Positions 18,248-27,008 of a DNA stretch of 64,000 nucleotides are shown here, piece by piece. The DNA is from Glaciimonas soli. GTDB taxonomy: Bacteria > Pseudomonadota > Gammaproteobacteria > Burkholderiales > Burkholderiaceae_D. The stretch is from assembly GCF_009497155.1 (NCBI RefSeq), contig NZ_WINI01000001.1:992001-1056000 (forward strand), read 5' to 3'. The translations under genes and the position numbers were made by a program. The notes beneath the pieces were generated by a model. That model saw only the letters and a program-made list of their open reading frames with translations, did not search any database and was not told where the DNA came from. Position 1 is the stretch's first letter. The number at the start of each line of letters is the position of its first letter.

Positions 18248-20551
18248 TTAAAAACCCAAAGTCAAACTAGTGAAGTAATTGCGCGGTGCCACGAAGCTAT
18301 AGGTAGTCAAAGCCGGTGTCTTGTTCAATTTGATATCCGTCACTGCCTGATTGTCGGTAATGTTATTGATACCAAATTGCAATTTGGCGGAAGCAAAACC
18401 AGAGATTGCTTTTGGTATCACGTAGTCCAGTGCAAAGTTCGTTACAGTATAACCACCCAATTTCGCTCCTTCTGCATAGTTGATGCCCGTAGCAGCATCT
18501 TTGGCGGCCGAATTCCGATATTGCGTACCGATGTATTTGCCAATCAAAGAAGCATGCCAATTCCCCGCGGCGTAAAGTACGCCAAGTGCCGCAGTCGATT
18601 CTGGGGCATTAGGAACTTTTTTGCCACCAGTGATAGGTGTATTGTCATCATACAGCGCAGAATTCAAAGAGCCGTTGGTGTACAACGAAACACCATAACC
18701 CAAACCGTAAGTTAATGAGCCTTCCAAACCTTTATATGTCACGCCACCAGCGTTGTAATATAAAGTATTGTTTGGATCAGTAGGATCTGGCGTTGCTTGA
18801 ATATAGTTTTGGAAAGCAATGTAGTACGCATCCACATCCATTACCAGATGATCAGTTTTTAACACCGAACCAATTTGATAGTTATTCGTGGTCTGTGGTT
18901 TCAGATTACCTGACAATGTCGTCGCGCCATAAGTGGTGTCGATAATTGGTGCCATGTAGCCTTTAGCAGCCTGGAAATATACACTTTGCACCGGCGTCAA
19001 TTTGTAATTCACGTCAATGAACGGCAATGGCGCGTGATAACTCAAATCGTTGCTGAACGGTTTGCCAGTATTTGGATCAACCTCTTCATTGATATTGCGA
19101 TCAATGCTGGTGTATTTAAAACCGGGGGTCACGGTCAAATTGGCAATCGGCTTCCATTCAAACTCGGCAAACGGTTGAACCGTGTTGTCGGTGTAATGCA
19201 TGAAATAGTTGTAGCACACGCCTTTGACGTTGGTTTTTCCCACTGCGCAATAACCGGTATTCTCAGTGAAGTCGATATTGTATTGCCAGCGCTTGCTGTT
19301 ATTTTGTTGTAACCAGATACCGGTGATGAAAGTGCCGGCAGTCGTGTCATAAGCAGCCTGGAATGTGTCGCCTACTGCGCGATATTGATTTTCTTTGGTA
19401 GTACCAAACACGTCATGTGCGCCCAGACCTTTTACGCCAAGTGGTTTGGTATCAGTCAAATCTGCACCAGTTGGACCAGTATTGTCATAAGCATAGGTGT
19501 ACAGCTTATTATCAATTTTCCAGTTACCAAACTCCGATGTCAGACCGAGATATTCCAAGTCCGTCATGTGATGCTGTGTGTTGTACGCAGCATTACTCGA
19601 CTTGGTCGGATCGTTCGTCAGACCATAACTCTTACCATATTGCGCTACCTGCGCCGCCGTTGCGCCGCCTGGAACGGCATAGGTCAAATCAGTATATGAC
19701 GAGAGGAAAGTCAGGACGGTATGATCGCCCAGCGCTTTTTGTAATTTCAAAAATCCGTTACTTTGATCACTTGTTGCATTAGTCAATGCGCCGTCCGAGC
19801 GCAAATTCTGTACGCTCATCAGTATGCTCATGTCACCCACGTCTTTCATTGGGCCTGTGCTCAACTGCGCACCAAACAAATGCGTATTCCAGCTAGCAAA
19901 AGTCGTGTAAGGCGAGAAAATCATTTGATCTGGCATATCTTTAGACTGCATCGCAATCGTGCCGCCAAAAGTTGCATTACCTATCGTCGCGGCGGTGCCT
20001 GGACCACGATCAACGATCACTGTACCGATATTTGAAGCAGGGAAATAGGAGTTTAAATGGTGTGAATTGTCGTTACTGTCGCCGAATGGGATGCCGTCAT
20101 AAGTAATATTGAATTGGCCATCCTGAAAACCGCGCACTTGAATATTTTTGGCTTCACTAATCCCGATACCGCCAGCAGTTTGTATCGTTACGCTAGGTGC
20201 AATCGCCACAATGCCATCCAAGCCAGAAACCGGTGTCACGACATTTTCGATGAAATCGCTTTTGATAATGCTTTGTGGTTGCTTGGCGTCTAACGAACTT
20301 TGGGTTGGTGCGACGGTTTCTGGCTTCCCTCTTTTATCGGCTTGTCCTGTGACGGTAATCGTTGCGGCGACAGGCGTAAGGTCTGCTGCAGGGCTAGCGG
20401 CCTCTGCAACATTCGTTCCGGACACTGCCTGGGCTAAAGCGAGATTGCTGGTCATCGCTACGGTCATGAAAGTCAACGCCAATGCAACCTGTTTCGAACA
20501 GGCTGTCAATGCAAACTGCGAATGATTCAATTCTTTCTCCTGGGTGGTCAT
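18248..20551 (-). CDS. TonB-dependent receptor, substrate unknown
   Basis: Outer-membrane beta-barrel of 767 aa with a plug domain and a C-terminal phenylalanine (TLGF), the BAM-recognition mark. The signal peptide is around residues 14-41 (LALTFMTVAMTSNLALAQA). The plug contains KNIQVRGFQDGQFNITYDGI, GPGTAATIGNATFGGTIAM and IDRNINEEVDPNTGKPF-type loops. It is not of the siderophore subfamily; sequence alone does not fix the ligand. The ATG at 20551 has no clear ribosome site, while an in-frame TTG at 20530 has AGGAG 6 nt upstream and still leaves a full signal peptide, so that may be the true start. Convergent with the permease gene. Confidence 0.88.
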   Translation of the reverse strand: MTTQEKELNHSQFALTACSKQVALALTFMTVAMTSNLALAQAVSGTNVAEAASPAADLTPVAATITVTGQADKRGKPETVAPTQSSLDAKQPQSIIKSDFIENVVTPVSGLDGIVAIAPSVTIQTAGGIGISEAKNIQVRGFQDGQFNITYDGIPFGDSNDNSHHLNSYFPASNIGTVIVDRGPGTAATIGNATFGGTIAMQSKDMPDQMIFSPYTTFASWNTHLFGAQLSTGPMKDVGDMSILMSVQNLRSDGALTNATSDQSNGFLKLQKALGDHTVLTFLSSYTDLTYAVPGGATAAQVAQYGKSYGLTNDPTKSSNAAYNTQHHMTDLEYLGLTSEFGNWKIDNKLYTYAYDNTGPTGADLTDTKPLGVKGLGAHDVFGTTKENQYRAVGDTFQAAYDTTAGTFITGIWLQQNNSKRWQYNIDFTENTGYCAVGKTNVKGVCYNYFMHYTDNTVQPFAEFEWKPIANLTVTPGFKYTSIDRNINEEVDPNTGKPFSNDLSYHAPLPFIDVNYKLTPVQSVYFQAAKGYMAPIIDTTYGATTLSGNLKPQTTNNYQIGSVLKTDHLVMDVDAYYIAFQNYIQATPDPTDPNNTLYYNAGGVTYKGLEGSLTYGLGYGVSLYTNGSLNSALYDDNTPITGGKKVPNAPESTAALGVLYAAGNWHASLIGKYIGTQYRNSAAKDAATGINYAEGAKLGGYTVTNFALDYVIPKAISGFASAKLQFGINNITDNQAVTDIKLNKTPALTTYSFVAPRNYFTSLTLGF

Positions 20552-20924
20552 TGCGTACTAAATAGATTAGGACTCACACAAAAGTGTCCCGACAAGGAGT
20601 GCCGGTGCCGGCCGTGGATAAACGGCAAGCTGGCAGGCTGGGGCGATTTTGTGTAAGTCCTATACAAAATAAACAGGGCACCACGTTAACAACGTGATGC
20701 CCTACTTACTCGGCGGCAATCATAGTGAGAGGATATGACTGCTCCATGACATTGTTTCCATAAAACAACAGTAAGAAACTTATCGTTTCGGCGTACAACT
20801 CTCATAAAACTGCGCACCCGAATACGTCGGAAGATTGACCTTATGCCCTCGCATTTCCCAACTATCTGTCAAAATTGAGGATGACCGAAGTATTCGTCGT
20901 CAAGAAACCTCATCAAGGAATTCC
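20552..20924. other. 373-nt divergent regulatory region with hairpins
   Basis: Non-coding stretch between the minus-strand TonB receptor and selO. It holds the inverted repeat at 20568-20662, a near-perfect hairpin at 20676-20702 (GGGCACCACGTT, AAC, AACGTGATGCCC) and then about 220 nt with no feature I can name. Both genes must be driven from here. I see no Fur box and no riboswitch class that I recognise. Confidence 0.6.
20568..20662. repeat. Inverted-repeat element in the TonB receptor leader
   Basis: Outer arms TAGGACTCACACAAAA (20568-20583) and TTTTGTGTAAGTCCTA (20647-20662) pair at 15 of 16 positions. The interior is GC-rich and also self-complementary in part (GCCGGTGCCGGCCGT ... ACGGC ... 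GGCAGGC). The GTAAGTCC end resembles the ends of the elements at 16742 and 52061, so it may be a diverged member of the same family (inference). Confidence 0.55.
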
Positions 20925-22439
20925 ATGCCCGACATAGCAACATCACCTCTTGAACCTGCGCCGTTGTTAAACGAACTGTCCGCCCTATCGATCAGCAACT
21001 CTTTCGCCGCGTTACCGCCTGCGTTTTACACAAACTTGATGCCGACGTCGTTGACTGCGCCGTATTTAATCGATGTCAGCACTTCGGCGGCACAGTTAAT
21101 CGGGCTAGATGCTGCAGCATTTTCATCTGAAGACTATGTTGCGGCGTTCACGGGCAATCGTGTGCTGCCTGGGTCGCAGCCGCTGGCGGCGGTTTACTCG
21201 GGCCATCAATTTGGACAATGGGCGGGGCAACTTGGTGATGGCAGAGCTATTTTGTTGGGCGATGTGGCGACGATCAACAGTACTGGTCGAATCGAATTAC
21301 AACTCAAAGGTGCTGGCGCGACACCCTACTCGCGCATGGGTGATGGGCGTGCGGTGCTACGTTCATCCATACGTGAGTATCTTTGTTCGGAAGCGATGTT
21401 TGCACTTGGCATTCCAACTTCGCGTGCTTTGTGCGTCACCGGCTCAAATCAATATGTGATGCGCGAGACGCCGGAAACAACCGCGGTAGTAACCCGCATG
21501 GCGCCGAGTTTTGTACGCTTCGGCTCGTTCGAACATTGGTTTTATAACGGTCAGCAAGATGCATTGAAAACGTTGGCTGATTATGTGATCACAACGTTTT
21601 ACCCGGAATTAGAAGATGCCGAAAATCGCTATCACGCATTTTTAGCTGAAGTCACCCGCCGCACCGCACATTTGATGGCGCAATGGCAAGCGGTTGGCTT
21701 CATGCATGGCGTGATGAATACCGACAATATGTCGATTCTGGGATTAACACTGGATTACGGCCCCTTCGGTTTCATGGAGGCATATGATCCGCGTCACATC
21801 TGTAATCACAGTGATAATCAAGGTCGCTACGCTTACAATATGCAGCCACAAATTGGCCACTGGAATTGTTATGCCTTGGGCCAGGCATTGCTGCCACTCA
21901 TCGGTAGCGTTGAGGAAACACAAGATGCATTAAAAGATTATCAGGCAGAGTATGCAAAAAAATTAGATGAACTGTTACATGCTAAATTGGGTCTACAAAC
22001 ATACCAGACGGATGACGATAAATTGTTCGATGCAATGTTTGGATTAATGCAAAAAGATCATGTTGATTTCACGCTGTTTTTTAGACAATTAGGGGATTTC
22101 CAGCTAAACGACACCGCCACAAATAACGCCGTGCGGGATTTGTTTATAGATAGAGCAAGTTTCGATGCCTGGGCAAATATGTACCGGGCACGCCTGCAAA
22201 CCGAAAATAGCCAGGATACTCAACGCCGCCTTGCGATGCACGCAACCAACCCAAAATATGTACTGCGCAACTATTTAGCGCAAGTTGCCATCGAAAAAGC
22301 ACAAAATAAAGACTATTCCGAGGTTCACAAATTATTGCGGATACTTGAAAAGCCATTTGACGAACAGCCGGAACATGCACAATATGCTGCCTTACCGCCT
22401 GATTGGGCAAATGGGCTTGAAGTAAGTTGTTCTTCATGA
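20925..22439 (+). CDS. selO: SelO/YdiU pseudokinase-fold AMPylase
   Basis: Protein adenylyltransferase of the SelO family (UPF0061), which transfers AMP to Ser/Thr/Tyr of partner proteins and is linked to redox stress. 504 aa. Clear family blocks: SGHQFGQWAGQLGDGRAILL, ELQLKGAGATPYSRMGDGRA, the FVRFGSFEHW block, the NTDNMS/LDYGPFGF catalytic region and DPRHICNHSD. The C-terminus EVSCSS keeps the terminal Cys that is selenocysteine in animals. The start at 20925 is chosen because AAGGAA lies just upstream. msrB follows after 30 nt, an understandable partner in oxidative damage control. Confidence 0.95.
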   Translation: MPDIATSPLEPAPLLNELSALSISNSFAALPPAFYTNLMPTSLTAPYLIDVSTSAAQLIGLDAAAFSSEDYVAAFTGNRVLPGSQPLAAVYSGHQFGQWAGQLGDGRAILLGDVATINSTGRIELQLKGAGATPYSRMGDGRAVLRSSIREYLCSEAMFALGIPTSRALCVTGSNQYVMRETPETTAVVTRMAPSFVRFGSFEHWFYNGQQDALKTLADYVITTFYPELEDAENRYHAFLAEVTRRTAHLMAQWQAVGFMHGVMNTDNMSILGLTLDYGPFGFMEAYDPRHICNHSDNQGRYAYNMQPQIGHWNCYALGQALLPLIGSVEETQDALKDYQAEYAKKLDELLHAKLGLQTYQTDDDKLFDAMFGLMQKDHVDFTLFFRQLGDFQLNDTATNNAVRDLFIDRASFDAWANMYRARLQTENSQDTQRRLAMHATNPKYVLRNYLAQVAIEKAQNKDYSEVHKLLRILEKPFDEQPEHAQYAALPPDWANGLEVSCSS

Positions 22440-22469
22440 TGGGTCGATATCATATTAGAGAGAGACACT

Positions 22470-22871
22470 ATGTCACACACAAAAGTGGTTAAAACCGATG
22501 CCGAATGGCGCGCTGAATTAGATAAACTCGAATATGAAGTTACCCGTCACGCGGCCACCGAACGCGCTTTTACAGGACGCTTCTGGGATCACCATGAAGA
22601 TGGGATTTATACCTGCGTTTGCTGCAATACTCCATTGTTTGCTTCAGATGCAAAATTCGATTCTGGCTGTGGGTGGCCTAGCTATTTCAAGGCGCTTAAT
22701 CCTGAAAATGTGAAAGAATTAATTGATCGAACGCATGGCATGACACGCACAGAAATTATTTGCAATGTGTGTGATGCACACTTGGGCCACGTTTTCCCCG
22801 ATGGACCGCCGCCGACCGGACTGCGTTATTGTATTAATTCGGCATCATTACGATTCGACCCGGCCAAATAA
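22470..22871 (+). CDS. msrB: Peptide methionine-R-sulfoxide reductase
   Basis: Reduces the R epimer of methionine sulfoxide in damaged proteins. 133 aa, single MsrB domain, no signal peptide, so cytosolic. Zinc cysteines are in CVCC (about residues 50-53) and CNVC (about 93-96); the substrate pocket SGCGWPSYF and the catalytic cysteine in [11 protein letters not shown] are present. GAGAGAG before the ATG is the ribosome site. It lies in a same-strand run selO-msrB-yciB-bolA-ppiC. Confidence 0.97.
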   Translation: MSHTKVVKTDAEWRAELDKLEYEVTRHAATERAFTGRFWDHHEDGIYTCVCCNTPLFASDAKFDSGCGWPSYFKALNPENVKELIDRTHGMTRTEIICNVCDAHLGHVFPDGPPPTGLRYCINSASLRFDPAK

Positions 22872-22950
22872 CGCACCTTAACTGTGCTTACTTGTTTTAT
22901 CTCACTCTTGTACTAAACTAATACATTCACTGTAAAAGAAAGCCGTCCTA

Positions 22951-23571
22951 ATGAAATTTCTGTTCGATCTTTTTCCCGTCATCCTTTTCTTTGGTATTTT
23001 CAAATGGGGGGAAGGTCATACTGATGCGGCACAAACACTGGTATCGCAATATTTATCCGGCTTAGTATCTGGCGGCGTCGTTACAGCTGCCCAGGCACCT
23101 ATTATTCTTGCCACAGCTGTCGCCATCGTGGCCACGTTATGCCAAATCGGTTACCTGCTGGCGCGCCGTAAAAAAGTCGACGCTATGCTCTGGATTTCGC
23201 TGGCAATCATTACGGTGTTTGGCGGTGCGACAATCTACTTCCATAACGAAACCTTTATCAAATGGAAACCGACCGTGCTTTATTGGTGTTTTGCGGCTGC
23301 ATTGTTAGTCAGTCAGGTTGCCATGGGTAAAAATCTGATCCGTACCATGATGGAAAAACAAATGACCTTGCCTGAACCGATCTGGAATAAGGTTGGCTTC
23401 GCATGGATTGCGTTCTTTATTGCGATGGGGTTGATTAATTTATATGTGGCGTTCAACTTCTCAACCAATGCCTGGGTTAACTTTAAATTATTTGGTGGCA
23501 CCGGCTTAATGTTTGCATTTGTTATCGGCCAGAGTTTATGCTTAGCCAAATATTTAAAGGAACCGGAATGA
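22951..23571 (+). CDS. yciB: YciB/IspZ-type inner-membrane septation protein
   Basis: Integral membrane protein of the septation protein A family, needed for normal division and envelope integrity in several bacteria. 206 aa, five to six helices. It begins [18 protein letters not shown] and contains [31 protein letters not shown] and [16 protein letters not shown], all typical. The stop overlaps the bolA start (ATGA), so the two are translationally coupled. Confidence 0.93.
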   Translation: MKFLFDLFPVILFFGIFKWGEGHTDAAQTLVSQYLSGLVSGGVVTAAQAPIILATAVAIVATLCQIGYLLARRKKVDAMLWISLAIITVFGGATIYFHNETFIKWKPTVLYWCFAAALLVSQVAMGKNLIRTMMEKQMTLPEPIWNKVGFAWIAFFIAMGLINLYVAFNFSTNAWVNFKLFGGTGLMFAFVIGQSLCLAKYLKEPE

Positions 23572-23864
23572 CGGATTCAAATAAACGGATAGATATCATT
23601 CGTGCAAAATTAGTTGCAACTTTTTCACCGCTCGAATGTCAGTTGCAGGATGAGTCGGCACTGCATGCCGGACATGCAGGCGCAGCCTCTGGTGGCGGCC
23701 ATTATCGACTGAAGATTGTTTCTGCAGTTTTTGACGGTGAAAATCGTTTAAATCGGCATCGGCTGGTGTATGATTGTTTGGATGACATGATGAAAATTGA
23801 TATTCATGCGCTGGCGATCACAGCATTAGCACCGTCGGAAATGCCTGATGTAGATAAAGAGTAA
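23568..23864 (+). CDS. bolA: BolA-family protein
   Basis: 98-residue BolA/IbaG-type protein, a partner of monothiol glutaredoxins in Fe-S and stress responses. Features: [24 protein letters not shown], the HAGHAGA segment with conserved histidines, [30 protein letters not shown], and the final [12 protein letters not shown]. The ATG at 23568 overlaps the yciB stop by four bases. A short gap with no terminator leads to the parvulin gene. Confidence 0.93.
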   Translation: MTDSNKRIDIIRAKLVATFSPLECQLQDESALHAGHAGAASGGGHYRLKIVSAVFDGENRLNRHRLVYDCLDDMMKIDIHALAITALAPSEMPDVDKE

Positions 23865-23980
23865 AACTGTCGTTAACAAACTGTACAAAAATGTAAGATT
23901 TAATTACAAACGTAGTTCTTGGCATCAATCCATTTTACTATTTACAACTCACTTTTTATTATTATTATTTGGGACCACAT

Positions 23981-24760
23981 ATGACTTTCAAACCAGCTCA
24001 CTTGTTAGTAGTTCTGTTCGCAGCTGCTGCAATTCCTGCTTTCGCTCAAAACGTTGCAGTTGTTAACGGTAAAGCGATCCCTTCTTCACAAGCTGACATG
24101 ATGATTCAGCAAATGACTGCACAAAACGGTCAAAAAGAAACGCCAGAATTGCGCAAAATGGTTAACGAAGAGTTGATCAATCGTGAAGTAATGGTGCAGG
24201 AAGCTGAAAAACAAGGCTTGGCTAACAACACTGATGTTAAAGGTCAATTAGCGATCGCTCGCCAGTCAATTTTGATCCGTGCATTGGCTGCTAACTACAT
24301 CAAAAAGAACCCGGTTAGTGATGCTGACGTAACTGCTGAATACAACAAATTCAAAGCAGCTGCCGGCGACAAGGAATACCACGCACAGCATATCTTGGTT
24401 GATAGCGAGCAAAGCGCAAAAGATATTATTGCTCAGTTAAAAGCTGGCAAAAAATTTGAAGATTTGGCTAAACAATCCAAAGATCCAGGTTCAGCAGATA
24501 AAGGCGGCGATTTGGGTTGGGCAAATCCATCTTCATTCGTTCCTGAATTCGGCGCAGCTTTGAAAGCACTGAAACCAGGTCAAGTTACTGATGTTCCAGT
24601 TAAAACACAATTCGGCTGGCACGTAATCAAAATGTTGGAAGTTCGCCCAGCGAAAATCCCAACATTGGCTGAAGTAAAACCACAAATCACTGAAGCGTTG
24701 CAACAGAAGAAATTGCAAGCATACGAGCAAACTCTGCGTGCTTCCGCTAAAGTACAGTAA
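23981..24760 (+). CDS. Periplasmic parvulin-type peptidyl-prolyl isomerase
   Basis: Exported foldase of 259 aa. The signal peptide ends at AIPAFAQ (about residue 22). A SurA-like N-terminal helical region follows, then a rotamase (PpiC) domain at about 125-225 with YHAQHILVDSE, GKKFEDLAKQSKDPGSADKGGDLGW and VPVKTQFGWHVIKM. A short helical tail ends in AKVQ. It catalyses cis-trans isomerisation at proline in secreted proteins. The ATG at 23981 gives an intact signal peptide; the ribosome site is weak. Frequent GTT/GCT codons suggest high expression (inference). It ends in a strong terminator. Confidence 0.93.
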   Translation: MTFKPAHLLVVLFAAAAIPAFAQNVAVVNGKAIPSSQADMMIQQMTAQNGQKETPELRKMVNEELINREVMVQEAEKQGLANNTDVKGQLAIARQSILIRALAANYIKKNPVSDADVTAEYNKFKAAAGDKEYHAQHILVDSEQSAKDIIAQLKAGKKFEDLAKQSKDPGSADKGGDLGWANPSSFVPEFGAALKALKPGQVTDVPVKTQFGWHVIKMLEVRPAKIPTLAEVKPQITEALQQKKLQAYEQTLRASAKVQ

Positions 24761-24772
24761 TCATGTAATGAT

Positions 24773-24802
24773 AAAAAAAGCGCTCTTCGGAGCGCTTTTT
24801 TT
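24773..24802 (+). terminator. Terminator after the parvulin gene
   Basis: AAAAAAAGCGCTC, a UUCG-type tetraloop, GAGCGC, then seven T. A strong intrinsic terminator, symmetrical enough to work in both directions. Confidence 0.92.
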
Positions 24803-24871
24803 ATGGGGGATGCTGATACGTGTACGTGAGGTAGCACAGTTAATTTGGTAAAGATTACATCCCTGAAATTT

Positions 24872-24941
24872 CCGTCATCCCCGCGAACGCGGGGATCCAT
24901 CTTGCGTTTAGCATGGATTCCCGCGTTCGCGGGAATGACGG
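24872..24941. repeat. MITE-like palindromic element, copy C
   Basis: Two long arms CCGTCATCCCCGCGAACGCG... and ...CGCGTTCGCGGGAATGACGG fold into one hairpin around GATCCATCTTGCG / TAGCATGGATTC. The hairpin core is that of copies A and D; the right flank is that of copy B, with TATTACT at about 24953 resembling the terminal repeat of copy D. It lies between the parvulin terminator and the end of the convergent DUF2891 gene. Confidence 0.75.
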
Positions 24942-24993
24942 ATTTTTTTAATTTATTACTCAGGACCACTTACAAACTGAGCATTCTCAAAAA

Positions 24994-26025
24994 CTAAGCT
25001 TCCAACGCCAACACGGCAAACGTGCCCAACCAATGCTCTCCCATATAATCCCCGACAACATAACCCAGCGCAGTATCTAAATGATGATCCGCTGCGGCCA
25101 ATAACACCGCCACTCTGGCATCACCGCTTGGCAATGCACGCGCTATCGAACGCTGACACCAGGCACGACTTAAATTCAGCCCGTTTAAATGCGCGATTTT
25201 CCCGTCGCTATGATCGGTTACGATCGCTGGATTAAACAAAGTCGCCGGTTGCTGCTGCTCCAGATTCGGCAAAAACCGGGTAAACCAGGTATTGAACTCT
25301 GCTGCTGGTAAAACCAGTTGCATTAACTCCGCGACGATCAAAGCTGGCGATAAAAATTCATCGCCACTAGGCTCCCAGGCTTGACAACCGGCATCGTCAA
25401 GATGCCAACGTTTAGCAGCGGTACAACATAGTTTTTCCAACTCGGCATGGTTTGTTTCACGTGCGTATTTCAATGCCATCGATAAAGCAAACGCAGTATT
25501 GAAATGGGTGCCAACACGGACTGGATAAGTCGCTTTAGGTAAAAACTCCATAAACCGCTCAACGATCACATCGGCCAGCGGTTGCATGGTCGCCGACCAG
25601 CGACGGCCATCGTCGGTATCCAGACGCAACAATTCCGTTTGCAGTGCCAGCAGCCAGCCCCAGCCATAAGGGCGCGAAAACAAACGACGACCCGGCGCGT
25701 TCAGATACGCAATTTCACCGTTGACATTATCTGCGGTCAGCTGCGTGTTAAACAGTGTATGTATCGCCTCTTTTTCCGGCAAATCTGCAAAGCGCGATAA
25801 CAATCGCGTCAATAACCAATATCCATGTATGCAGGAATGCCAGTCATAACTGCCATAAAAAATCGGATGTAAAACGCGCGGCGTTTGTGCGTCGTCAGCA
25901 TGATTCAGAACATGCATGATGTGATTAGGATATTCCTGCGTCGAATGACCTAGCACCAGTTGCGCATATTTCGATGCAAATACTGGGGTAAGTGTGTTCT
26001 TGGCGCTTTTTTCTGTGTATGTCAT
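24994..26025 (-). CDS. DUF2891 protein
   Basis: Soluble protein of about 343 aa of the DUF2891 family, function unknown. It is rich in Trp, His and aromatic residues with an all-helical look. Typical blocks are HPIFYGSYDWHSCIHGYW, SRPYGWGWLLALQTEL, HFNTAFALSMALKYAR and LNGLNLSRAWCQRSIA, and the pattern recalls alpha/alpha-barrel glycan enzymes (inference only). It is the last gene of a DUF969-DUF979-DUF2891 operon. The start is uncertain: an ATG at 26025, or a TTG at 26043 overlapping the upstream stop. No signal peptide. Confidence 0.82.
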   Translation of the reverse strand: MTYTEKSAKNTLTPVFASKYAQLVLGHSTQEYPNHIMHVLNHADDAQTPRVLHPIFYGSYDWHSCIHGYWLLTRLLSRFADLPEKEAIHTLFNTQLTADNVNGEIAYLNAPGRRLFSRPYGWGWLLALQTELLRLDTDDGRRWSATMQPLADVIVERFMEFLPKATYPVRVGTHFNTAFALSMALKYARETNHAELEKLCCTAAKRWHLDDAGCQAWEPSGDEFLSPALIVAELMQLVLPAAEFNTWFTRFLPNLEQQQPATLFNPAIVTDHSDGKIAHLNGLNLSRAWCQRSIARALPSGDARVAVLLAAADHHLDTALGYVVGDYMGEHWLGTFAVLALEA

Positions 26026-26039
26026 AAGTTGGCTCACAA

Positions 26040-27008
26040 TCAATGGAATTTGACATTAAAAACCAGGAAATACATCAGCAAGATATTGGCGACCAACAAA
26101 ATCAGCGCCGTCGGTATCTGTGCTTTGATCACCCCATTTTTGTCTTTTAATTCAAGCAATGCTGCCGGGACAATATTGAAATTAGCCGCCATCGGTGTCA
26201 TCAAGGTCCCGCAGAAACCGCTCAGCATACCGATTGCAGCCATGATCGCAGGGTTACCGCCAAATTGATGAACGATGAGCGGCAATCCTATCCCGGCCGT
26301 CATCACAGGGAAAGCTGCAAACGCGTTCCCCATGATCATCGTGAACAGCGCCATGCCAATGGCATATGCCGCAACAATCGCAAATTTCGAATCCATCGGA
26401 ATCCACTGCGTAACCAAATCAGCCACCACTGTGCCGACCCCGGCCGTGGCAAACAGGACACCAAGCGCTGCCAGCATTTGTGGCAGCACCGCAGCCCAAC
26501 TGACTGCGTCCATCGTGTTACGTGCACCGTGCATCGCTGCCAACGGCTTTTCTCGCAACATAATCAGAGCAACGATCATGGCGACAGTGACGGCAACCCC
26601 GAGCGAAATTAACGTCTCTTTTCCAGCTGTCATTAACGGCGCGCCGCCTATCACAATGTACTTGGCAAAGATGGTCCCGAGCAAAGTCAGTAACGGAATC
26701 AATAACGCAGGGATGAACAGTTTATTACCGAACTTTGCAGAGCTCGCTTTACGCGCTTCCAGGGATGGCGCGTGATCTTTGGTGCCCTTGCCCAAACCAC
26801 CAAAACCGGCCAGTAGCGCCAGCGAAATCGCCAGACAGCCCATCAAAAATGAAGGAATCAGCGAGCCAAACATGAGCGTCACCGCGTACACGCCCCAAAA
26901 CAAAAAGTTTTTGATGCGCTTGGGATTCGTTTTATCGAACAGATTGATCAATGCGTAAGTGGCAAAGACTATGCCGGTCAGAATATAGAGATATTCGAGC
27001 TTAATCAT
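26040..27008 (-). CDS. DUF979 membrane protein
   Basis: Polytopic inner-membrane protein of 322 aa with about nine to ten hydrophobic segments, DUF979 family. Transporter-like glycine/proline-rich stretches include GNAFAAFPVMTAGIGLP and GGNPAIMAAIGMLSGFCGTLM followed by TPMAANFN. It overlaps the DUF969 stop (ATGA) and has a perfect AGGAGGT ribosome site inside the DUF969 end, so it is made together with DUF969. The two are always neighbours in genomes I know of and probably form one permease; the substrate is not established here. Confidence 0.85.
   Translation of the reverse strand: MIKLEYLYILTGIVFATYALINLFDKTNPKRIKNFLFWGVYAVTLMFGSLIPSFLMGCLAISLALLAGFGGLGKGTKDHAPSLEARKASSAKFGNKLFIPALLIPLLTLLGTIFAKYIVIGGAPLMTAGKETLISLGVAVTVAMIVALIMLREKPLAAMHGARNTMDAVSWAAVLPQMLAALGVLFATAGVGTVVADLVTQWIPMDSKFAIVAAYAIGMALFTMIMGNAFAAFPVMTAGIGLPLIVHQFGGNPAIMAAIGMLSGFCGTLMTPMAANFNIVPAALLELKDKNGVIKAQIPTALILLVANILLMYFLVFNVKFH

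Noticed and set aside
24580-24969. 129-codon minus-strand open frame
   Set aside because: It runs antisense through the parvulin gene, its terminator and repeat copy C; a shadow frame.
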